In this document: positions 42,827-51,740 of the stretch, piece by piece
Numbering within the stretch: the stretch's first letter is position 1
How the letters are laid out: every line of letters begins with the position of its first letter
DNA from: Bryobacterales bacterium
GTDB lineage: Bacteria; Acidobacteriota; Terriglobia; Bryobacterales; Bryobacteraceae
DNA: 64,000 bases
Reading direction: 5' to 3'
Assembly: GCA_016713735.1 (NCBI GenBank)
Contig: JADJOP010000032.1
Coordinates: 419,715 to 483,714 of the forward strand
Position numbers and translations under genes: made by a program
The notes under the pieces: model-generated
Database searches by the model: none
Told to the model about the DNA's origin: nothing
The model's input: the letters and a program-made list of their open reading frames with translations, nothing else

Positions 42827-44314
42827 ATGTCCGCTGTCAACCACTCCAACCCTTCGTCCACGACCGTCACCGCCAAGATCGGCTTCCTGGTGGGTGCCCT
42901 CGTGGTGGCGATCGCCCTGCTGAGCACAGTCTCCTTCCGGGGCATCCACACCCTGGCCAAGGAACTCGACCAGGTCGTCAACGTCTCCTCCCGTAAGGTC
43001 CAATTGGCCGCGGCACTCGGCGAGGAACTCTCCACTCTCGGCGCCGTCCGCCGCGGCGCAGTCCTGCAAACCATGCTCAGTGACTCCGCCGGCGCCTCCC
43101 AATACAAACGCCAGTGGAAGGAATCCGAGCAGAAGGTCCTCGCCCTCATGGACGACATCCGCAAATGCGCCGCCACCGAGGCTGAACGCCAGCAGGTCAG
43201 CCAGGTCGCCGCCTCGCTCGAGAAGATCGCCCAGATCTCCTCCCAGATGTCCACCGCCCTCGATAACCAGCAGATGGACGTCGCCTTGAAACTCCAAACC
43301 GAAGCCCTCAATCCCGCCCAGGAAGAGGTCCGCTCCACCATGGCCAAATTCGCCACCGCCCAGCGCGAAGGCCTCCGCGCCGCCGCCGCCGAAGCCGCCT
43401 CCAGCGCCACCATCAACCGCTGGATCATCGCCGCCTTCGTCGTCCTCTCCATCGGCACCGGCATCCTCTCCCTTCTCTTCTTCCGCCGCGTCAACCATGA
43501 GTTCCGTGCCGTGGCTACCCAACTCGCCCGCGACGCCTCCCAGGTGGCCACCGCCGCCGGCCGCGTCCGCGCCGCCAGCAAGCTCCTCGCCCAGGGCGCC
43601 AGTGATCAGGCCGCTTCGCTCGAGGAAACCTCAGCCTCCGTCGAAGAGATCAACTCCATGACCAAACAAAACGCTCACCACTCCCAGTCCGCCGCTCAGC
43701 TCTCTCAAAGCGCCACCGGCCTCCTCGATGCCGCCAACAAGAAGTTTGAGCAAATGAAGTCTTCCATGGACGACATTAACCAGTCCTCCGAGAAGATCTC
43801 CCGCATCATCCACGTCATCGACGAAATCGCCTTCCAGACCAACATCCTCGCCCTCAACGCCGCCGTCGAGGCCGCCCGCGCCGGGGAAGCCGGCATGGGC
43901 TTCGCCGTCGTCGCCGACGAGGTCCGCAACCTCGCCCAGCGCTCCGCTCAGGCCGCCAAGGACACCTCAGCCCTCATCGAGGATTCCATCCGCAGCTCCC
44001 GCGACGGCCGCGACCGCGTCAACGAACTCGTCGACTCCATGCGCGTCGTCACCGAAAACACCACCCAGTCCAACGAGCTCAACGCCCAGGTCAACGCCAG
44101 CTCCGAACAGCAGGCCCACGGCATCTCCCAAATCAGCCAGACCATCCTGCAAATGCAGAACGTCACCTCCCAAACCGCCGCCAACGCCGAGGAAACCGCC
44201 GCCGCCGGCGAGGAGATGGCCGAACTCTCCTCCACCCTCCAAACCTCCGTCGACCGCTTCCACGAAATGGTCGGCCACGACTCGGCGCTGGAAGCCAGCT
44301 ACGACCGCGGCTAA
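42827..44314 (+). CDS. Methyl-accepting chemotaxis protein
   Basis: A 495-residue receptor. TM1 (IGFLVGALVVAIALLSTVSF), a four-helix ligand domain to about residue 200, TM2 (WIIAAFVVLSIGTGILSLLFF), then the coiled signalling domain with the CheA/CheW tip AFQTNILALNAAVEAARAGE and FAVVADEVRNLAQRSA. I see no clear HAMP domain between TM2 and the signalling helices. The rest of the chemotaxis system is not in the window. A terminator lies 26 bases after the stop. Confidence 0.93.
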   Translation: MSAVNHSNPSSTTVTAKIGFLVGALVVAIALLSTVSFRGIHTLAKELDQVVNVSSRKVQLAAALGEELSTLGAVRRGAVLQTMLSDSAGASQYKRQWKESEQKVLALMDDIRKCAATEAERQQVSQVAASLEKIAQISSQMSTALDNQQMDVALKLQTEALNPAQEEVRSTMAKFATAQREGLRAAAAEAASSATINRWIIAAFVVLSIGTGILSLLFFRRVNHEFRAVATQLARDASQVATAAGRVRAASKLLAQGASDQAASLEETSASVEEINSMTKQNAHHSQSAAQLSQSATGLLDAANKKFEQMKSSMDDINQSSEKISRIIHVIDEIAFQTNILALNAAVEAARAGEAGMGFAVVADEVRNLAQRSAQAAKDTSALIEDSIRSSRDGRDRVNELVDSMRVVTENTTQSNELNAQVNASSEQQAHGISQISQTILQMQNVTSQTAANAEETAAAGEEMAELSSTLQTSVDRFHEMVGHDSALEASYDRG

Positions 44315-44340
44315 CACCCGCTCCACATCCACCAAAACGA

Positions 44341-44369
44341 AAAGGGGATGGCCTCGCGCCATCCCCTTT
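44341..44369. terminator. Bidirectional intrinsic terminator between MCP and gyrB
   Basis: AAAGGGGATGGC (44341-44352) pairs with GCCATCCCCTTT (44358-44369), a perfect 12-base stem with loop CTCGC. A-rich and T-rich ends let it serve both converging genes. Confidence 0.85.
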
Positions 44370-44392
44370 AGCTTTCCCGCGAACCGCTCGCC

Positions 44393-46810
44393 CTACACGT
44401 CCAAATTCCGCACGTCCAGCGCGTTCTCTTCAATGAACTTCCGCCGGTTCTCCACGTTCTCGCCCATCAGCGTCGAGAAGATCTCATCGCTCTCCACCAG
44501 ATCGCGCAACTCCACTCTCAGCAGCGTCCGCGACTCGATGTTCATCGTCGTCTCCCACAGCTGCTCCGAGTTCATCTCCCCCAGCCCTTTGTAGCGCTGG
44601 ATCGACGCATCGCGCATCCCCTCGCCCTTCAAAAACGTCAGCAGGTCCTTCCAATCCGTCCGCGCCTCGGCCGCCCCGCTCTCCTTGGTCACCGCGAACG
44701 GCGGATGGTTGTAGCGGTCAATCTGCCGCGCCAACGACCGCATCTTGCGAAACTCCGGCGTCCCGGCCAGCTCCAGATTGATCTTCCGCAGCGCGTTCAG
44801 ATGATCGTGGAACGTCACCATCCACGCCGAATGCTCCTCATCCTCCAACCACTGCGGCGCCATCTTCAGCGCCTCCAGGCAGTCAAACACCGGCTGCAAA
44901 TTCGCCTTGTCCTGGAAATCCGCCTTCGTGTCGATCTTCCACTGCACGTTGGTCAGCGCTTCCACCACCCGCGCATCGCGCACATGCCGCTCCACCTTCC
45001 GCGCCAGGCCCTGAAACTCATCGAGCGAGATCAGGAAGTTCCGCAGCTCCGTGCCTTCCAGCGTGTGCGACGGCACACCGTTCTGCGTCGTCGACACCTT
45101 CACGTTTTCCGTCGCCCGCCGCAGAATCTCCTTCGTGAAGTCCCCATCGTTCTTGATGTACTTCTCGCTCTTGCCCTTCTTGATGCGATACAGCGGCGGC
45201 TGCGCCACAAACACATGCCCCCGGTTGATCAGCTCCGGCATCTGCCGGAAGAAGAACGTCAGCAGCAGCGTGCGGATGTGCGAGCCGTCGACATCGGCGT
45301 CGGTCATGATGATGACCTTGCCGTAGCGCAGCTTCTCGATGTCGAAATCGTCCTGGCCGATCCCCGTCCCGATGGCCGTGATCATCGCCCGGATTTCCTC
45401 GTGCGACAGCATCTTGTCGTAGCGCGCCTTCTCCACGTTCAGGATCTTGCCCTTCAACGGCAAAATCGCCTGGTACTTCCTATCGCGCCCCGTCTTCGCC
45501 GTCCCGCCTGCTGACTCGCCCTCCACCAGGAACAGCTCGCACCGCGCCGGGTCCTTCTCCTGGCAATCCGCCAGCTTCCCCGGCAGCCCGCCGCCATCGA
45601 GCGCCCCCTTGCGCCGCGTCAGGTCGCGCGCCTTCCGCGCCGCTTCGCTCGCCCGCGATGCATCGATCGCCTTCGACACGATCTTCTTCATCACGCCCGG
45701 GTTCTTATCGAAATACTCGCCCAGCCGCTCGTTCATCACCTGCTTCACGATGCCTTCGATGTCCGAGTTCAGCTTTCCCTTGGTCTGCCCTTCAAACTGC
45801 GGCTGCGGCAGCTTCACGCTGATCACCGCCGTCAGCCCCTCGCGCACATCGTCGCCTGTCAGGCTCTCTTTTTCCTTAAACAGGTTCGCCGCCGTCCCAT
45901 AGGCGTTGATCGTCCGCGTCAACGCGCTGCGGAAACCTGACAGGTGCGTCCCGCCGTCCCGCGTGTTGATGTTGTTGGCGAAGCTGAACAGCGTTTCTGA
46001 GTAGCTGTCGTTGTACTGCAGCGCGATCTCCACCACCACCTTGCCGCCATTCGGCATATCACGCTCGCCTTCAAACGCGATCGGCTTCTCGTGCAGCATC
46101 TCCTTGCCGCGGTTCAAGTGCTGGATGAACTCCGAAATCCCGCCCTTGTACAAAAACTCATGCACCTTGATCGGGTCCTGCCGCTCATCGGTGAGCGTAA
46201 TCTTCAGGCCCTTGTTCAGGAACGTCAGCTCGCGCAGCCGCTGGGCCAGGGTGTCGTAGTTAAACTCCGTCACCTCCATAATCGTCGGGTCCGGCTTGAA
46301 CGTAATCTTCGTCCCCGTCTTCGAACCCGCCTTGCCCGTCTTCTCCAGCTTCCCCTTCGCCACGCCGCACTCGAAACGCAGCTCCCACACCGCCTTATCG
46401 CGGTAGATCTCCAGGTTCAGCCACTCGCTCAACGCGTTCACGCAGCTCACGCCCACGCCGTGCAATCCGCCCGACACCTTGTAGGAGTTCGTATCGAACT
46501 TTCCCCCGGCGTGCAGCTTCGTCATCACAATCTCAGCCGCCGAAACACCAAACTCTTCCTTGATGTCCACCGGAATCCCGCGCCCGTTGTCGATCACCGT
46601 GATCGAGTTGTCGATGTGGATCGTCACCGAAATCTCAGTGCAATATCCCGCCAGCGCCTCGTCCACGGAGTTGTCCACAACCTCGTACACCAAATGGTGC
46701 AGCCCGGCCTCCCGCGTCGAGCCGATATACATCGCCGGACGCAGCCTCACCGCCTCCAATCCCTCCAGGACTTTGATACTCGATGAATCGTAAGCTTCCG
46801 GTATTGCCAT
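44393..46810 (-). CDS. gyrB: DNA gyrase subunit B
   Basis: An 805-residue GyrB. The GHKL ATPase site (EVVDNSVDEALAG, VIDNGRGIPVD, GGLHGVGVSCVNALS) is at the N-terminus; the Toprim domain has LVEGESAGGTAKTGRDR and MTDADVDGSHIRTLLLTFF. It supercoils DNA with GyrA. A strong ribosome site (AAGGAG) precedes the ATG. It follows dnaN on the same strand after a 324-base gap with hairpin repeats. Confidence 0.97.
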   Translation of the reverse strand: MAIPEAYDSSSIKVLEGLEAVRLRPAMYIGSTREAGLHHLVYEVVDNSVDEALAGYCTEISVTIHIDNSITVIDNGRGIPVDIKEEFGVSAAEIVMTKLHAGGKFDTNSYKVSGGLHGVGVSCVNALSEWLNLEIYRDKAVWELRFECGVAKGKLEKTGKAGSKTGTKITFKPDPTIMEVTEFNYDTLAQRLRELTFLNKGLKITLTDERQDPIKVHEFLYKGGISEFIQHLNRGKEMLHEKPIAFEGERDMPNGGKVVVEIALQYNDSYSETLFSFANNINTRDGGTHLSGFRSALTRTINAYGTAANLFKEKESLTGDDVREGLTAVISVKLPQPQFEGQTKGKLNSDIEGIVKQVMNERLGEYFDKNPGVMKKIVSKAIDASRASEAARKARDLTRRKGALDGGGLPGKLADCQEKDPARCELFLVEGESAGGTAKTGRDRKYQAILPLKGKILNVEKARYDKMLSHEEIRAMITAIGTGIGQDDFDIEKLRYGKVIIMTDADVDGSHIRTLLLTFFFRQMPELINRGHVFVAQPPLYRIKKGKSEKYIKNDGDFTKEILRRATENVKVSTTQNGVPSHTLEGTELRNFLISLDEFQGLARKVERHVRDARVVEALTNVQWKIDTKADFQDKANLQPVFDCLEALKMAPQWLEDEEHSAWMVTFHDHLNALRKINLELAGTPEFRKMRSLARQIDRYNHPPFAVTKESGAAEARTDWKDLLTFLKGEGMRDASIQRYKGLGEMNSEQLWETTMNIESRTLLRVELRDLVESDEIFSTLMGENVENRRKFIEENALDVRNLDV

Positions 46811-47004
46811 AAACTCCTTAACTCAAACTTCCACTCCGAACTTCACTCCCCCGCCACTTCCATCCTCAGCCCGCGCGACCGATCATTCGCCCGCAATCCA
46901 CATCCATCACTCGAACAGTCGGCCCATCATCAGCGAACCATCCGTCACTCAATCAACCCGGCCGTCACCTGCAAACCCGTCCGCTATCCGCAAACCCCAC
47001 AACT

Positions 47005-47030
47005 GAGCCGCGACCGTAAGGGAGCGGTCC
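47005..47030. repeat. Dispersed hairpin repeat (GACCGTAAGGGAG element), copy 1
   Basis: GAGCCGCGACCGTAAGGGAGCGGTCC. The arms CCGC (47008-47011) and GCGG (47024-47027) flank GACCGTAAGGGA. A second copy lies at 57055. On the minus strand the element spells PLPYGRGSV, a peptide string often seen in spurious predicted proteins, which marks it as a widespread non-coding repeat. Confidence 0.7.
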
Positions 47031-47041
47031 CCCACGCGCAT

Positions 47042-47134
47042 GGGCCGCGACAAGGTGGCGGAGCCACCGCCAGGGCCGCGAAAACGTGGCGGAGCCACCT
47101 CGCGCATGGGCCGCGGCAAAGCGGCGGAGCCGCC
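47042..47134. repeat. Tandem array of three hairpin repeats between gyrB and dnaN
   Basis: Three imperfect units begin GGGCCGCG and carry a hairpin with loop GGA: GGTGGC-GGA-GCCACC (47054-47068), GTGGC-GGA-GCCAC (47086-47098), GCGGC-GGA-GCCGC (47121-47133). The T/A pair of the first two becomes C/G in the third, so the stem covaries. The last unit ends one base before the dnaN stop. The rest of the 324-base gyrB-dnaN gap (46811-47004) holds no gene. Confidence 0.7.
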
Positions 47135-48247
47135 TCAGATGCGCATCGGCATGATGATGTAGCGGTAGGTGTAGTTCACATCCTCGCCCGCCGGCCGCAT
47201 CTCGCCCGCGCTGGCCGCGTCCTTGAAGTGGAACGCCACGCTCGACTCCCCGCATGCCTTCAGGAAATCCAGCACATACACGGCGTTGAACCCGATCTCC
47301 ACATTCGGCCCTTCGTAGGTCGCCGCAATGCTGTCCTCGCTCTCGCCCGTCTCCGAGAGCGACGAGTGAATCTTCAGCTCGCCCGCCGACACCTGCACAC
47401 GCACCGCATGCGACCGCTCATCGCTAAACTGCGCCACGCGCTCAATGGCCGCCTTCAGCTCTTCCTTCGCCAGCGCCACCGAGTGCGGATGCTCCTTCGG
47501 CAACACCCGCTCATAATCCGGGAAATTCCCCGTCAGCTTGCGGCTGATCAGCAACCGCTCGCCAATCTGGAAGAACAGGTGGTTGTCCGTCGAGGAAAAC
47601 TCAATCGTCGAATCCGCCCCGGCTTCGGCCGTCAGCTTCAGAATCTCGCCCATCGCCTTGCGAGGAATCAACGCCCGGAACCCGCTCACGCCGCCCGTAT
47701 CCAGCGGCCGCTCGCTCATCGACAACCGGTGCCCGTCGGTGGCCACCATCACCAGCCCATCGCCCTTCAGCAGCATCAACGCGCCGTTCAGCGTGAACCG
47801 CGACTCTTCATTCGAAATCGCGAAAATCGTCTGCTGGATCATCGACGACAGCAGCCCCGCCGGCAGGTCCGCCACTTTCTCGGTCGACGCCGGCAGCTCC
47901 GGATAGCTGTCCCGCGACATCCCCGCAATCCGCGTCCGCGAACGCCCGCACGTGATATTGGCCCAGTGGTTGTCGCCCACCTTCACCGATATCTCCGCCT
48001 CCGGCAGCAACCGCACATAGTCCAGCAGCCGCTTCGCCGGAATCGTTCCTGACCCCGCCTTCTTCACCTTGGCCGGGCACGAACAGCGAATCCCCAACTC
48101 CAGGTCCGTCGCCGTCAGCGTGATCCGGTCGCCCGAGGCTTCCACCAGCACGTTCGACAAAATCGGAATCGTCGTCCGCTTTTCCACCACGCCTTGCAGC
48201 AGGCCTAGCTCGCGTACCAAATCGGTTCTTGCGATGGTGAATTCCAT
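47135..48247 (-). CDS. dnaN: DNA polymerase III beta subunit (sliding clamp)
   Basis: A 370-residue clamp with the three-domain pattern: MEFTIARTDLVRELGLLQGV, TDGHRLSMSERPL at the end of domain two, and the C-terminal YIIMPMRI, the usual clamp ending. It sits between dnaA and gyrB. The ATG at 48247 fits the family; upstream sequence is intergenic. Confidence 0.97.
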   Translation of the reverse strand: MEFTIARTDLVRELGLLQGVVEKRTTIPILSNVLVEASGDRITLTATDLELGIRCSCPAKVKKAGSGTIPAKRLLDYVRLLPEAEISVKVGDNHWANITCGRSRTRIAGMSRDSYPELPASTEKVADLPAGLLSSMIQQTIFAISNEESRFTLNGALMLLKGDGLVMVATDGHRLSMSERPLDTGGVSGFRALIPRKAMGEILKLTAEAGADSTIEFSSTDNHLFFQIGERLLISRKLTGNFPDYERVLPKEHPHSVALAKEELKAAIERVAQFSDERSHAVRVQVSAGELKIHSSLSETGESEDSIAATYEGPNVEIGFNAVYVLDFLKACGESSVAFHFKDAASAGEMRPAGEDVNYTYRYIIMPMRI

Positions 48248-48522
48248 GTCACTCTCCCCGGGCCCTCCGGCCCTTCTCCAATGGCCGCGGCCACCCGTTC
48301 TGTCCTGGTTCTCTTTCAAAGAACCAAATATGTCTATCTATCGTAGGAATCGGTGCTGTGGAAATGTGAATATCTCTCTAAATTATACAAAACCCATAGG
48401 CTTCTTGTCCCAGCCCACGGTGGAAAACATTTCCATGAAGCTTGCATGACTGACCGCCCCAAATTCATCCACAACCTTTCCTCTCCCCTTTTCGTACTGC
48501 TCCTGTGGAAATCTCAGCAACC
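48248..48522. other. oriC: Candidate replication origin region between dnaA and dnaN
   Basis: 275 bases, more AT-rich than the rest, with DnaA-box-like 9-mers (consensus TTATCCACA): TCATCCACA at 48465-48473 (8/9), the reverse of TGTGGAAAT at 48357-48365 and 48504-48512 (7/9), and TGTGGATCA at 48546-48554 inside the dnaA end (8/9). An AT-rich piece (AATATCTCTCTAAATTATAC) lies near 48370-48388. The dnaN promoter must also be here. Confidence 0.5.
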
Positions 48523-49854
48523 TCAATTGAATGAATCGATTGTACTGTGGATCAACCTGTTCAAATCCGCGTCACGATGGCGCAACTGCTCGATCTTCTG
48601 AATCGAGTGCAATACCGTCGTATGGTGCTTGCCCGAGAAGTACCGCCCAATCTCCGGCAGCGACGCGTTGGTCAGCTCTTTCACTATGTACATCGCCACC
48701 TGCCTCGGATACGCGATGTTCGGCGCGTTCGTCTTCTGCTTCAGTTGGCCAGGCTGCAGCGAAAACTTCTCCGCCACCAGCCTCACCACGCTGTCGATGG
48801 TGATCTTCTTCTCCGAGCCCGCATGCAGGTGCTTCAACACCTGCCGCGCCATGTCCAGGCTCACCTGCTCGTTCGTCACGCTCGAATACGCCAACAGCTT
48901 GATCAACGCGCCCTCCAGTTCGCGCACGTTCGATCGCGTCTTCGTCGCAATAAACACCCGTACATCCTCGGGAAGGTGGATCCCTTCCTGCTCAGCCTTC
49001 TTGTCCAATATCGCCATCTTCGTTTCCAAATCCGGCGCCTGCACATCCACCATCAATCCCCACTCAAACCGCGACCGCAGCCGGTCCACCAGCCCCGTCG
49101 TGTTCTTCGGCGCTGAATCGCTCGACAACACAATCTGCTTCTGGTGGTCGTACAGCTCGTTGAATGTGTGGAAAAACTCTTCCTGCGTCCGCTCGCGGTT
49201 GGCCAGGATGTGCACATCATCCACCAGCAGCACATCCGCTGACCGGTAGTGCTGGTGAAACAACGGCATCCGGTCCGTCCGGATACACGTGATCAGCTGG
49301 TTCATAAACCGCTCGCTCGACGTGTACGCAATCCGCAACCCCGGCGACCGCTGCAACAACTCATGCCCGATCGCATGCAACAGGTGCGTCTTCCCCATCC
49401 CCACACCACCGTAAATGAACAGCGGGTTGTAGGTCCGCGCCGGAGAATCAGCCACCGCCCGCGCCGCCGCGTGCGCAAACTGGTTGCACGAGCCCACCAC
49501 AAAACTGCCGAACGTGTACCGCTCGTTCAGCGACCCCACCGCCCCGCCAAACAGCGGCTCCGCGCTGCCCGCCCCATACGCCGGCGCCTCTTCCACCGGA
49601 GCCGCCGCGGCCGCCGCCGCGCCCCCAGTCGAATACACCACCTCAACCTTGCCCGCGTTTAACTCCTGCAGGGCATACTGGACGTCGTCCCGCAGCTCCT
49701 TCTCCAACCAGTCCCGCGTCACCTGGTTCGGCACCACCACCATCAGCCGCTGTCCATCCTGCGACCGTTGCGCGGTTCTCGCCACCCAGTTCTGATAGCT
49801 CTCCCAGGTCAAGCGCGCCGCCAGCCGCTGCTTCACCTGCTCCCATAGTTCCAT
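48523..49854 (-). CDS. dnaA: Chromosomal replication initiator DnaA
   Basis: A 443-residue DnaA. Domain I starts MELWEQVKQRLAARLTWESY; domain II is a short Ala/Gly-rich linker (78-108); domain III has Walker A GGVGMGKTH (149-157) and Walker B VLLVDDVH; domain IV carries the box-binding signature SLPEIGRYFSGKHHTTVLHS. The ATG at 49854, with GGAAG before it, gives the standard start; the frame stays open upstream only by chance. Confidence 0.97.
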   Translation of the reverse strand: MELWEQVKQRLAARLTWESYQNWVARTAQRSQDGQRLMVVVPNQVTRDWLEKELRDDVQYALQELNAGKVEVVYSTGGAAAAAAAPVEEAPAYGAGSAEPLFGGAVGSLNERYTFGSFVVGSCNQFAHAAARAVADSPARTYNPLFIYGGVGMGKTHLLHAIGHELLQRSPGLRIAYTSSERFMNQLITCIRTDRMPLFHQHYRSADVLLVDDVHILANRERTQEEFFHTFNELYDHQKQIVLSSDSAPKNTTGLVDRLRSRFEWGLMVDVQAPDLETKMAILDKKAEQEGIHLPEDVRVFIATKTRSNVRELEGALIKLLAYSSVTNEQVSLDMARQVLKHLHAGSEKKITIDSVVRLVAEKFSLQPGQLKQKTNAPNIAYPRQVAMYIVKELTNASLPEIGRYFSGKHHTTVLHSIQKIEQLRHRDADLNRLIHSTIDSFN

Positions 49855-50222
49855 GGTGCTGACTTCCCGCCCCGTGGATCCATACCGTGACCCCGAGACT
49901 TCTTCAAATTCCCGATGCTCTCTGTCCTTACGTTGTATAAGCACAGCTTTCCCACTCGATTTCCACAAGATTCTCACATGTGGGTACAGGCGGAACGGGG
50001 GAGATGCCTCCAGGACCCATCCTGTCGGCGAACCGGCCAGTCTATCGCGCCAAGGACTCGCGCCGGCATCCACCTGCAGTGTGCAGTCTAGCACAAACGG
50101 CCTCCCTCGGATCAACAGATTGCGATTATATTACTGCCCTGTTTTCTTACGTTTACAAACCGTGTCGCAACCTTCTCCTGACCGGAATACGACTACCCAC
50201 CAACCGTGATACGCTTTCCCCG
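49855..50222. other. Gene-free region upstream of dnaA with DnaA-box-like sites
   Basis: 368 bases with no gene. It contains ATTTCCACA (49959-49967, 7/9 to the DnaA box) and an AT-rich stretch (GATTATATTAC near 50124). It must hold the dnaA promoter and that of the hydrolase on the other strand. It may form part of a two-part origin with the dnaA-dnaN gap. Confidence 0.4.
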
Positions 50223-51146
50223 ATGCGCCCTTCCCACCTTCTCCTCTTCTTTGTCGCCACCCTCCACGCCCAGTCCACCGTCCACATTCCCTCCTCCCTC
50301 GACCGCTCCCTCCAGCCCGCCGCCCTCTGGTTTCCCACAGCCCCCGCCAAACCCGTCCCCCTCATCGTCCACCTCCACAGCTGGTCCTCCCACTACAATT
50401 CCTCGGAAGCGTGGAAAGTCGCCCTCGAAGAGGCCCAAAAGCGCAACTGGGCCTTCATCGCCCCCGAATTCCGCGGACCCAACGATCGCCCCGAGGCCTG
50501 CGCCTCCCCCCTCGCCCGCCAGGACATCCTCGATGCCGTCCAATATATGACCACTCACTATCAAATCGACCGCAACCGCATCTTCCTCCTCGGCGGCTCC
50601 GGCGGCGGCCACATGACCCTCATCATGGCCACCCACTCCCCCAAAACCTGGCGCGCCGCCTCCGCCTGGGTCCCCATCACCGACCTCGCCGCCTGGCACG
50701 CCGAAACCAAACAGCGCAACCTCCGCTACTGGACCATGCTCGAGGCCTGCATAGGAAAGTTACAAAACGAACCCAACCTGGCTCAGTACCGCCTCCGCTC
50801 CCCCCTCCCCTTCCTCCACAAAGCAAAGAACTTGCCCCTCGACATCCAAACCGGCATCCACGACGGCCACACCGGCTCAGTCCCCGTATCCCATTCCCTC
50901 CTCGCCTTCAACGCCCTCGCCCGCGCTAACCGCCAACCCTCCGCCGCTTTCTCACAGGCCGACATCGACACCATCGTCACCCACCGCCGCCTCCCCGCCG
51001 GCTACCCCTCCCCGCCCACCGAACCCCGCCGCACCCCCATCCTCCACCGCCGCACCACCGGCAAAGCCCGCCTCACCCTCTTCGAAGGCGGCCACGAAAC
51101 CGACTTCCCCGCCGCCTTCCTCTGGTTCGATACCCTCGTCCGCTAA
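50223..51146 (+). CDS. Secreted alpha/beta hydrolase (prolyl-oligopeptidase/esterase-like)
   Basis: A 307-residue protein with a signal peptide (MRPSHLLLFFVATLHAQS). It has an oxyanion region (VPLIVHLHSWSSHY), nucleophile elbow LLGGSGGGHMTL, and a C-terminal GGHETDFP that holds the probable His. It resembles acidobacterial PE-type esterases. Two alternative membrane or binding domains are absent. It is followed after 21 bases by a secreted DinB protein on the same strand. Confidence 0.82.
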   Translation: MRPSHLLLFFVATLHAQSTVHIPSSLDRSLQPAALWFPTAPAKPVPLIVHLHSWSSHYNSSEAWKVALEEAQKRNWAFIAPEFRGPNDRPEACASPLARQDILDAVQYMTTHYQIDRNRIFLLGGSGGGHMTLIMATHSPKTWRAASAWVPITDLAAWHAETKQRNLRYWTMLEACIGKLQNEPNLAQYRLRSPLPFLHKAKNLPLDIQTGIHDGHTGSVPVSHSLLAFNALARANRQPSAAFSQADIDTIVTHRRLPAGYPSPPTEPRRTPILHRRTTGKARLTLFEGGHETDFPAAFLWFDTLVR

Positions 51147-51167
51147 GAAACGCCGTATACTGCCCCC

Positions 51168-51683
51168 ATGCGCCTCTTCGCAGCCCTTTCCCTAATTGCC
51201 CTCGCCTCCGCGCCCCTACCGGCCCAAAACCGCCCCCCCGACTTCGGCCAAGGCTGGCTCCCCGAGTTCAACCACGCCGCCGCCCAAATCCTCGCCCTCG
51301 CCGAAGCCACGCCCCCTGAAAAGTACGCCTGGCGCCCCGCCCCCGGCATCCGCTCCACCAGCGAAGTCCTCATGCACACCATGGAAACCAACTACTGGCT
51401 CCTGAAACAGGCGGGCATTCAAGTGACCCTTCCGAAACCCGCGCCATCCCCCGAACGCGGCGTTCCCCGTAAGGACGACGTCCTCTTCTGGCTCCGCGCC
51501 TCCCTCGACGCCGTCCGCTCCTCTTACCCCACCGCCGACCGCCAGAAAAAGGTGAAGTTCTTCGGCCAGGACACCCCCGCCGAAAACGTCTTCCTCCGCA
51601 TCCTCGTCCACAACCACGAACACATGGGCCAGCTCATCGCCTATGCCCGCATGAGCGGCGTCACCCCGCCCTGGTCCAAATAG
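51168..51683 (+). CDS. Secreted DinB-superfamily protein
   Basis: A 171-residue four-helix DinB/YfiT-like protein with an export signal (LFAALSLIALASAPLPAQ). The three metal-binding His are visible: EVLMHTMETN, and HNHEHMGQLIAYARM near the C-terminus. DinB-like proteins are metal-dependent thiol or other transferases; an exported version is common in Acidobacteria but uncharacterised. Confidence 0.85.
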   Translation: MRLFAALSLIALASAPLPAQNRPPDFGQGWLPEFNHAAAQILALAEATPPEKYAWRPAPGIRSTSEVLMHTMETNYWLLKQAGIQVTLPKPAPSPERGVPRKDDVLFWLRASLDAVRSSYPTADRQKKVKFFGQDTPAENVFLRILVHNHEHMGQLIAYARMSGVTPPWSK

Positions 51684-51740
51684 AAAGGGCGCAAGGCAAC
51701 TTGCCCCGCGCCCCATCGTTGACCCGTTCTCAGATCCAAC

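Noticed and set aside
46965..47255. A minus-strand ORF containing PLPYGRGSV
   Set aside because: It is translation of the hairpin repeat plus the dnaN 3' end; the same string comes from the repeat at 57055.
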